Notes under the pieces: model-generated | Told to the model about the DNA's origin: nothing | Seen by the model: only the letters and a program-made list of their open reading frames with translations | Databases searched by the model: none | Shown: piece by piece, positions 6,027 to 10,740 of the stretch | How positions within the stretch are numbered: position 1 is the stretch's first letter | Layout of the letters: the number at the start of each line of letters is the position of its first letter | Program-made: the position numbers and the translations under genes | NCBI GenBank assembly: GCA_030833305.1 | Contig: JAURHL010000055.1 | Span: forward strand, 1-10,740 | From: Acidimicrobiales bacterium | GTDB taxonomy: Bacteria; Actinomycetota; Acidimicrobiia; Acidimicrobiales; Ilumatobacteraceae | Direction of reading: 5' to 3' | Length of the DNA stretch: 10,740 bases

Positions 6027-6340
6027 TCGGACGTCTCCACGGCCGGGACGAGTTCGCTCGACTTCGTCGAGAGGGAACTCGAGTACGCAGTGGAGTCCTC
6101 TGGTGCACCATGGTCGTCGATCCTTCACTCGATGGCCCGCGGGTGGCCTTTGCGATCGGTCGGCAGTCCGGAATTGCCGTCGATCGCAACCGGGCCCGCC
6201 GGCGGTGTCGTGAAGCTCTCCGCGGTGTGACACTCCCCCCGGGCCTGTACTTGTTCGGCCTCACCCGGCCCGCTCACGACGTGTCCTTCGCCCGCCTGCG
6301 CACCAGCGTCGCCGATCTCCAGTCTCGAATCTCATTATGA
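6023..6340 (+). CDS. rnpA: Ribonuclease P protein component
   Basis: RnpA is the small basic protein that pairs with the RNase P RNA to trim 5' leaders from precursor tRNAs. With the TTG at 6023 as start the protein has 105 residues. It begins with the family pattern GRLHGRDEFARLRREG, has PRVAFAIGRQSGIAVDRNRARRRCREALR (39-67) with the RNR signature helix (RNRARRR, 55-61), and ends shortly after. The TTG overlaps the rpmH stop (TTGA) and has only a weak ribosome-binding site, so coupling to rpmH translation is likely. The same frame is open, without stops, back through the whole of rpmH to a GTG at 5831, so a longer Thermus-like product cannot be excluded. The stop overlaps the yidD start (ATGA). 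Confidence 0.94.
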   Translation: MIGRLHGRDEFARLRREGTRVRSGVLWCTMVVDPSLDGPRVAFAIGRQSGIAVDRNRARRRCREALRGVTLPPGLYLFGLTRPAHDVSFARLRTSVADLQSRISL

Positions 6341-6606
6341 AATCGTTCCTGCTCAAGAGCATTGTTTGGTATCAAAAGGGCCGAGAGGGTCGGCCGTCTC
6401 CGTGCCGCTTCACGCCGTCGTGCTCCGAATACGCCAAACAAGCCGTGGAGCAATATGGTGCCGGGCGGGGCACCTGGCTCAGTATCCGTCGTCTGAGTCG
6501 TTGTCGGCCCTTCGGCCCGTCGGGTTTCGACCCGGTCCCCGAAGCGCGCGATCACGGCGACCACTCTCATCCGCATCACATCCATCAGAAACAAGGGGCG
6601 TCCTGA
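6337..6606 (+). CDS. yidD: Membrane protein insertion efficiency factor YidD
   Basis: YidD (DUF37) is a small protein at the inner face of the membrane that assists YidC-dependent insertion. The 89 residues include the family core PCRFTPSCSEYAKQAVEQYG (22-41), three conserved cysteines (23, 29, 56) and the closing block RRLSRCRPFGPSGFDPVPE (51-69). An N-terminal amphipathic stretch MKSFLLKSIVWYQKG fits membrane association. After the core comes a histidine-rich tail with six His between 73 and 83, not a usual family part as far as I know. ATG at 6337 overlaps the rnpA stop as ATGA, and yidC starts two bases after its own stop, the standard rnpA–yidD–yidC arrangement. Confidence 0.95.
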   Translation: MKSFLLKSIVWYQKGREGRPSPCRFTPSCSEYAKQAVEQYGAGRGTWLSIRRLSRCRPFGPSGFDPVPEARDHGDHSHPHHIHQKQGAS

Positions 6607-6607
6607 C

Positions 6608-7603
6608 ATGTTCCAAGCCGCGGCCTGGCTGATCAGCCAGTTCTACGAACTCACCAGTAATCACATCTTTTCGATCTCATTGGTCGCCCTGGTGATCATG
6701 ATGTTGATCTTCCCGCTGACCCTGAAGAGCACCAAGTCGATGCTCGAAATGCAACGTGTTCAACCCGAAATGCGTCGTCTGCAGCAGCAGTATCGCAACG
6801 ATCGCCAGAAGTTGAACGAAGAGATGATGAAGCTCTACCAAGAGCACAAAGTCAATCCATTGGCATCCTGTCTGCCACTACTTGCGCAGATGCCCATCTT
6901 CATCATCATGTTCCGAGTGCTTCACGGGCTCACGAACAAGGATGCCAACGGCCTGATCGACCCCGACTACATCAGCAAATCGAGCAAGTTGTTCGAGAGC
7001 CTTTCGGGCGAGAAAGAGATGCTGTCGTTCGGCCTCGACTTGTCACTCACCCCGGTGAAGGCCATTCAGGACAATGCGGCCACCGGAGTGATCTATGCCC
7101 TGTTGGTGGCGGCCCTGATGGGCTTGTACTTCCTGCAGCAGCGCATGATCGCGTCACGCACAGTCTCGCCCACCATGTCGGCCACTCAGCAAAAAGTGAT
7201 GCAGTACCTGCCGGTCTTCTTCGGTGTCTTTCAGCTGTTTTTCCCCGTTGCGCTGGTGTTTTACTACATCGCCCAAACCCTTGTGCGCATCGCCCAGCAG
7301 AGTTACATCACCCGTCGCTTCTACCGTGGCGATGAGTCTTTGGGCAAACAGGCCCAAGCGGCCAGCGCCAAGGCCCGTGAGATGGCCGAGAAGGACGGTG
7401 GAGGAACCGGCCTGTTCAGCCAACTGAAGCAGGACGCCGCGCGGAGCAAAGAACAGCCCAAGTCGTCCCCCAAGTCCACTCCCAACAAGCGGGTGACCCC
7501 TCCCAAGTCGGGCTCGACCCCTGGTAAGGGTAAGCCCACTCCCCCGAATCGTCCCAAGCCGTCAGCGGGCAAATCCCGGCACCCCAAGCCCCCTCGCCCC
7601 TGA
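6608..7603 (+). CDS. yidC: Membrane protein insertase YidC (Oxa1/Alb3 family)
   Basis: YidC inserts and folds membrane proteins, alone or with SecYEG. The 331-residue product has the Gram-positive-type layout without the large E. coli periplasmic domain. A hydrophobic segment at about 20-38 is followed by FPLTLKSTKSMLEMQRVQPEMRRLQQQY, where the K/R in the groove and the cytoplasmic helical hairpin (45-82) are typical. Further segments lie at about 86-105 (CLPLLAQMPIFIIMFRVL), 158-177 and 197-226 (YLPVFFGVFQLFFPVALVFYYIAQTLV). The tail from about 240 is long, rich in Lys, Pro, Ser and Gly, and probably disordered; such basic tails are thought to touch ribosomes. No cleavable signal or lipobox is seen. 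ATG at 6608 has AAGGGG about nine bases upstream. Confidence 0.96.
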   Translation: MFQAAAWLISQFYELTSNHIFSISLVALVIMMLIFPLTLKSTKSMLEMQRVQPEMRRLQQQYRNDRQKLNEEMMKLYQEHKVNPLASCLPLLAQMPIFIIMFRVLHGLTNKDANGLIDPDYISKSSKLFESLSGEKEMLSFGLDLSLTPVKAIQDNAATGVIYALLVAALMGLYFLQQRMIASRTVSPTMSATQQKVMQYLPVFFGVFQLFFPVALVFYYIAQTLVRIAQQSYITRRFYRGDESLGKQAQAASAKAREMAEKDGGGTGLFSQLKQDAARSKEQPKSSPKSTPNKRVTPPKSGSTPGKGKPTPPNRPKPSAGKSRHPKPPRP

Positions 7604-7626
7604 CCCAACCAAGAAAAGAGTGACCC

Positions 7627-8457
7627 ATGGAATGGGTGGAAACCACCGGAAAATCCGTCGACGAGGCCAAGAGCATCGCCTTGGACCGTTTGGGCGTTGC
7701 CGATGAAGACGCCGAGTTCGAGATCCTCGAGGAGCCCAAGCCCGGGCTGTTCGGCCGTGTTCGTGGTGAGGCCCGCGTGCGGGCCCGCGTGAAGCCCAAG
7801 TCGCCACGAGCCAAGAACGATCGCCGTGATCGGGGTCGCCGTCGTGAGGGGGCGCCCCGCGAAGAAGGTTCCAACGAGCGCGCGAGCGACAACCGTTCGT
7901 CCCGCCAAAAGCCTCAGAAGCAGGAGAAAAAGATGACCGACAACGCCGACCGCCCCCGCCGTGAGCGCCCGGAGGGCCCGCCCGCTGATCCCGCGACTGT
8001 CGCGGCCGAAGCCGAAAAGTTCCTGCTCGGTCTGGCGGCGGCGCTCGGCGCATCAGCCACCGCCAATTCGGTGATCGACGGCGACGACATCGAAGTCCAC
8101 CTGAACGGCAGCGACTTGGGTCTGCTGGTCGGCCCGCGGGGGAGCACCCTGCAGGCGGTTCAGGACATCACCCGCGTGGTGGCCCAACGCCGCATGGGTG
8201 ACCACGAGACCCGTTTGCGGATCGACGTGGGTGGTTATCGGGCCAAGCGCAAGGAGGCCTTGGGTCGCTTCGTGAATCAGGTGGCCGACGAGGTGGTGTC
8301 GACGGGCACCGCGCGAGCATTGGAGGCCATGCCGTCGTCCGACCGCAAGATCGTGCACGACGCCCTGAATGGTCGCACCGACATCGCCACCCATTCCGAA
8401 GGTGAGGATCCCAACCGCCGGGTGGTCATCACCCCGGCAACTGCACCCGAAGGCTGA
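7627..8457 (+). CDS. khpB: Jag/KhpB (EloR) RNA-binding protein
   Basis: A 276-residue protein with the three-part Jag layout. The Jag-N domain (1-55, MEWVETTGKSVDEAKSIALDRLG then EEPKPGLFGRVRGEARVRARV) is followed by a charged, Arg/Lys/Glu-rich linker (about 56-120), a KH domain with its GxxG loop as GPRG (169-172), and an R3H domain with the R-x3-H signature (R240, H244) before DAL. In firmicutes this protein, with KhpA, binds RNA and affects cell elongation; a role here is inferred from the family. It follows yidC by 23 bases with a purine-rich AAGAAAAGAG before the ATG. Its stop shares a base with the rsmG start (TGATG). The linker has an internal ATG at residue 103, which might yield a shorter KH-R3H form, though nothing demands it. 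Confidence 0.93.
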   Translation: MEWVETTGKSVDEAKSIALDRLGVADEDAEFEILEEPKPGLFGRVRGEARVRARVKPKSPRAKNDRRDRGRRREGAPREEGSNERASDNRSSRQKPQKQEKKMTDNADRPRRERPEGPPADPATVAAEAEKFLLGLAAALGASATANSVIDGDDIEVHLNGSDLGLLVGPRGSTLQAVQDITRVVAQRRMGDHETRLRIDVGGYRAKRKEALGRFVNQVADEVVSTGTARALEAMPSSDRKIVHDALNGRTDIATHSEGEDPNRRVVITPATAPEG

Positions 8458-9002
8458 TGTCGGCGCTGACCCCCGACAACCGAGCACGACTGATCGATGC
8501 GCTGGGCGAAGCCCAGCGCATCGGCATGTTGGGGGACCGACCACTCGAGGAGGTCGTCGACCACTCCTTGGGCTTCGTCGAGGCCCTACCGTCGCAGGTA
8601 CGGACGGTCATTGATCTGGGCTCGGGCGGCGGTGACCCCGGTCTGGTGATCGCGATGGCCCGACCGGAGTTGTCTCTGACCCTGGTCGATCGTCGCGCCA
8701 AACGCACGGATCTTCTGGTGCGCCTGGTGGGACGGCTCGGGCTCCGTGATCGGGTGGAGGTTGTGGAATCCGACGTCGAGGAGATTCCCACCCGATTCGC
8801 GAACCGGACGTGGGATGTCGTGACCAGTCGGGGCTTTGGACCCCCCGATTACACCGCCCGTCTCGGGGTACCTCTTCTTGCCCCTGCCGGACTGTTGTTG
8901 GTGAGCGAACCCCCAGGTTCTGGGGGTGCACGGTGGTTGGGAGTGTCAGGGTTAGTGCTTCGGGAGATTGTGGCTGGCGTCGCGATCCTGGAGCGCCGCT
9001 GA
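8457..9002 (+). CDS. rsmG: 16S rRNA (guanine-N7) methyltransferase RsmG, short divergent form
   Basis: RsmG methylates N7 of G527 in 16S rRNA using S-adenosylmethionine. The 181-residue product has the class I methyltransferase fold: HSLGFVEALP, motif I VIDLGSGGGDPGLVIA (51-66), the acidic loop LTLVDRRAKRTDLL (74-87), VEVVESDVEEI (100-110) and WDVVTSRGFGPPDYTARL (119-136), where SRGF stands for the family SRAF. It is shorter than usual (about 200-240 residues): the N-terminal NLT motif is absent and the end is compact. A perfect 8-bp hairpin lies in the coding sequence at 8909-8927. Place in the operon (after jag, before parA) supports the call. The gene could be divergent or partly degenerate, but the frame is intact. 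Confidence 0.87.
   Translation: MSALTPDNRARLIDALGEAQRIGMLGDRPLEEVVDHSLGFVEALPSQVRTVIDLGSGGGDPGLVIAMARPELSLTLVDRRAKRTDLLVRLVGRLGLRDRVEVVESDVEEIPTRFANRTWDVVTSRGFGPPDYTARLGVPLLAPAGLLLVSEPPGSGGARWLGVSGLVLREIVAGVAILERR
8909..8927 (+). other. Strong intragenic hairpin near the rsmG 3' end
   Basis: ACCCCCAG-GTT-CTGGGGGT is a perfect 8-bp stem with a 3-base loop, inside rsmG and 75 bases before its stop codon. It encodes PPGSGG in the protein. It may slow or stop transcripts before parA, but no T-tract follows. Confidence 0.55.
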
Positions 9003-9005
9003 GAA

Positions 9006-9021
9006 TGTTCCACGTGGAACA
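9006..9021. promoter_or_regulatory. parS: parS site 1 (ParB centromere)
   Basis: TGTTCCACGTGGAACA is a perfect 16-bp palindrome and the actinobacterial form of the parS consensus. It starts four bases after the rsmG stop and lies just upstream of parAB, the classic location. ParB would nucleate and spread from here. Confidence 0.95.
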
Positions 9022-9022
9022 T

Positions 9023-9040
9023 GGGGCCCCGGGAGCTCCC
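9023..9040. repeat. Two abutting palindromes between the parS sites
   Basis: GGGGCCCC (9023-9030) is followed directly by GGGAGCTCCC (9031-9040), both perfect palindromes filling most of the gap between the parS sites. Either could form hairpins at the end of the rsmG transcript; no T-tract follows. Confidence 0.5.
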
Positions 9041-9044
9041 CCGA

Positions 9045-9060
9045 TGTTCTACGTGGAACA
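9045..9060. promoter_or_regulatory. parS: parS site 2 (one mismatch)
   Basis: TGTTCTACGTGGAACA differs from the perfect palindrome by one base (T for C at position 6). Its centre is 39 bp from the centre of site 1, so the two sites face roughly similarly along the helix. It lies 30 bases before the parA start and could link ParB binding with parA expression. Confidence 0.88.
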
Positions 9061-9076
9061 CATCACACCGATCCGG

Positions 9077-9082
9077 TACTGT
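9077..9082 (+). promoter_or_regulatory. Candidate -10 for a leaderless parA transcript
   Basis: TACTGT fits the actinobacterial TAnnnT -10 and ends eight bases before the parA ATG, so transcription would begin at or next to the start codon. No Shine-Dalgarno sequence is present. The region 17 bases upstream (GTGGAA) is a poor -35 and falls inside parS site 2. Confidence 0.4.
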
Positions 9083-9089
9083 GACTTGT

Positions 9090-9896
9090 ATGGCCGCTGA
9101 CTCGACAACCCCGCACCCGCTACCGCGGATTTTGGCAGTGGCGAACCAAAAGGGCGGGGTGGGCAAGACCACTACGTCCGTCAACCTCAGTGCCTGCTTG
9201 GCCGAGGCCGGCTACCGGGTGCTTCTCGTCGACTTGGATCCGCAAGGAAATGCTTCGTCGGGGGTCGGAATCGATACTCGGGGGATCGAGACGTCCATGT
9301 ACGACGTGATCCTGCACGACGCCCCCATGGAAGACTGCATCGAGCCCGCGTCGGTCAAGAACCTCTTCGTGGCCCCCTCGAACCTCGATCTGGCGGGCGC
9401 CGAGATCGAGCTCGTCCCCCAATTCGCCCGCGAAGGTCGACTCAAACGGGCGATCGAATCAGTCATCGATGACTACGACTTCGTTCTCATCGATTGCCCT
9501 CCGTCGCTGGGTTTGTTGACCGTCAACGCCTTGGTGGCGGCCCGCGAGGTACTGGTGCCCATCCAGTGTGAGTATTACGCCCTCGAAGGTCTGGGACAGC
9601 TTCTGCGCAACGTTGACCTGGTCAAGCGGAACCTGAACCCCGAACTGGAAGTCAGCACGATCCTGCTGGTCATGTTCGATGCGCGCACCCAACTGTCGTC
9701 GGATGTGGAAAACGAAGTACGCGAACACTTTGGGGACAAGGTTCTGCCGACACGAATTCCCCGCAACGTCAAGTTGTCCGAGGCCCCCAGCCATCATCAA
9801 CCGATCAATGTGTACGATCCCTCGTCGAAGGGCGCCATCGCCTATCGACTGTCCGCCAAGGAGGTGGCCGGTGGCGCGACGCCCAGGTCTCGGTAG
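9090..9896 (+). CDS. parA: Chromosome partitioning ATPase ParA (Soj family)
   Basis: ParA is a deviant Walker ATPase that dimerises on the nucleoid with ATP and drives movement of ParB–parS complexes. The 268-residue protein shows the deviant Walker A KGGVGKTT (21-28, with the signature lysine K21), DLDPQGNAS (48-56), Walker B FVLIDCPPSLG (131-141), PIQCEYYALEGL and TRIPRNVKLSEAPSHHQPI (221-239), all standard for Soj-type proteins. ATG at 9090 gives a normal short N-terminus. GTG at 9081 is in frame and could add three residues, and the frame is open back to 9021, but that stretch is parS DNA. There is no ribosome-binding site, which suggests leaderless translation. parB starts within its 3' end. 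Confidence 0.95.
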   Translation: MAADSTTPHPLPRILAVANQKGGVGKTTTSVNLSACLAEAGYRVLLVDLDPQGNASSGVGIDTRGIETSMYDVILHDAPMEDCIEPASVKNLFVAPSNLDLAGAEIELVPQFAREGRLKRAIESVIDDYDFVLIDCPPSLGLLTVNALVAAREVLVPIQCEYYALEGLGQLLRNVDLVKRNLNPELEVSTILLVMFDARTQLSSDVENEVREHFGDKVLPTRIPRNVKLSEAPSHHQPINVYDPSSKGAIAYRLSAKEVAGGATPRSR

Positions 9897-10740
9897 AGGA
9901 CTCGATTCCCTGATTCCCTCGGGCGAGGGACGGGCCACACCGCCCACGGGTGGTGGAGGACCAACCTTGCTGGAGATTCCGGTGGGTGATCTGAGCACCA
10001 ACCCGAACCAACCCCGACTGCATTTCGACGAGGAGGCATTGGCCGAACTGAGCGCGTCCATCCGCGAGATCGGCGTCCTACAACCCCTACTCGTGCGAGC
10101 TCTTCCCGATGGGAATTACCAGATCATCGCGGGTGAGCGGCGCTGGCGAGCCGCCCAGCGGGCCGGGTTGGCCACGGTTCCGGCGGTGGTCAAGACCACC
10201 GATGACATGTCGTCGGTGGAGCAGGCCCTGGTCGAGAACCTCCACCGTCAGGATCTGTTGCCGCTCGAGGAAGCCGCGGCGTACCAGCAACTCATCGACG
10301 ACTTCGGCCTCACCCACGACGCGGTCGCCAAGCGCGTGGGCAAGAGCCGAGCGTCTATCTCCAATTCGTTGCGGCTCTTGACCCTCCCCCCATCCATTCA
10401 GGGATTGCTGGCCGACGGAAAGTTGACCGCGGGGCACGCCAAGGCCCTATTGGGGTCGCCGGATCGGGCCTATCAGGAACAGATCGCCCGTCGGGCAGCC
10501 GACGAGGGATGGTCCGTGCGAGCCGTGGAGGAAGCCATTCGTGATCGGGGCCTCGAACAAGCGGGCCTCGGTGGCGGGGGATCGACCACGACGACCGGTG
10601 GCGGAACCACGCGTCCGGTCAGTCGTTTGCGTCAGCCCGCGGTCCTGGAGCTGGAGCAGCGCTTCTCGGACTATCTGGGGACCAAGGTCGAGGTCAAGAT
10701 GACCGGGGTCAACAAGAAGGGTTCGGTCACCATCACCTTC
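9871..10740 (+). CDS. parB: Chromosome partitioning protein ParB (cut by the right edge)
   Basis: ParB is a CTP-dependent DNA clamp that loads at parS and spreads to build the partition complex. The 290 visible residues show the ParA-activating N-terminal motif RPGLGRGLDSLIP (4-16), the CTP-binding N domain with NPNQPR (44-49) and GERRWRAAQRAGL (88-100), VENLHRQDLLPLEEAAAYQQLI (121-142), the helix-turn-helix region LTHDAVAKRVGKSRASISNSLRLL (147-170) that reads parS, and GHAKALL (188-194). A Gly/Thr linker (about 232-248) leads to the C-terminal dimerisation domain, whose end lies outside the window. The GTG at 9871 has a near-perfect AAGGAGGT (9858-9865) five bases upstream, inside parA, and the genes overlap by 26 bases. 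Confidence 0.96.
   Translation, partial: MARRPGLGRGLDSLIPSGEGRATPPTGGGGPTLLEIPVGDLSTNPNQPRLHFDEEALAELSASIREIGVLQPLLVRALPDGNYQIIAGERRWRAAQRAGLATVPAVVKTTDDMSSVEQALVENLHRQDLLPLEEAAAYQQLIDDFGLTHDAVAKRVGKSRASISNSLRLLTLPPSIQGLLADGKLTAGHAKALLGSPDRAYQEQIARRAADEGWSVRAVEEAIRDRGLEQAGLGGGGSTTTTGGGTTRPVSRLRQPAVLELEQRFSDYLGTKVEVKMTGVNKKGSVTITF

Noticed and set aside
7321..7908. Minus-strand open frame of 195 codons opposite yidC and jag
   Set aside because: It is antisense to the YidC tail and Jag N-terminus and crosses their junction; the repetitive Gly/Leu product reflects codon bias.
1..10740. Novel accessory system, mobile element, CRISPR array or prophage
   Set aside because: Every long frame with family motifs is a conserved origin-region housekeeping gene in standard order, with no repeats of CRISPR spacing, transposase motifs, tRNA attachment sites or foreign-looking composition.

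Overview
The window is the chromosomal replication-origin region of a high-GC bacterium, most likely an actinobacterium. I base this on the gene order gyrB–dciA–recF–dnaN–(oriC)–dnaA | rpmH–rnpA–yidD–yidC–jag–rsmG–parA–parB, DnaA boxes of the high-GC form TTGTCCACA, a parS site TGTTCCACGTGGAACA, and frequent GTG/TTG starts. The DnaA linker domain is short and RsmG is short and divergent, which fits a deep lineage such as Acidimicrobiia better than Streptomyces or Mycobacterium. That finer placement is an inference without a database search.

Left arm, minus strand (1-5557): gyrB enters from the left edge (N-terminal two thirds present), preceded by the DUF721 helicase-loader gene dciA, recF, dnaN and dnaA. 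recF–dciA overlap by 4 nt (ATGA) and dnaN–recF by 1 nt (TGATG), so dnaN–recF–dciA look like one translationally coupled operon. The 271-bp dnaN–dnaA gap (3913-4183) is the best oriC candidate. It holds an A/T-rich stretch whose triplets fit a DnaA-trio, next to two tandem DnaA boxes, then further boxes, a 15-bp direct repeat and two dyads.

The dnaA–rpmH divergent spacer (5558-5891) carries a second DnaA-box cluster, including a head-to-head pair and a box inside the spacer of a candidate dnaA promoter. This points to DnaA autoregulation.

Right arm, plus strand (5892-10740): rpmH and rnpA overlap by 4 nt. They are followed by yidD, yidC, jag/khpB and rsmG with overlaps or very short gaps, giving one probable operon for ribosomal protein L34, tRNA 5' processing, membrane protein insertion, an RNA-binding regulator and 16S rRNA methylation. 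An 87-bp gap with two parS sites precedes parA and parB (parB is cut by the right edge), which together form the chromosome segregation module.

No tRNA, rRNA, CRISPR, insertion sequence, prophage or defence gene was seen. The region is conserved housekeeping DNA and I find no novel multi-gene system. The points worth a second look are the fine structure of the origin, the dnaA promoter, the parS spacer with a possibly leaderless parA, the open rnpA frame across rpmH, and the unusual rsmG.
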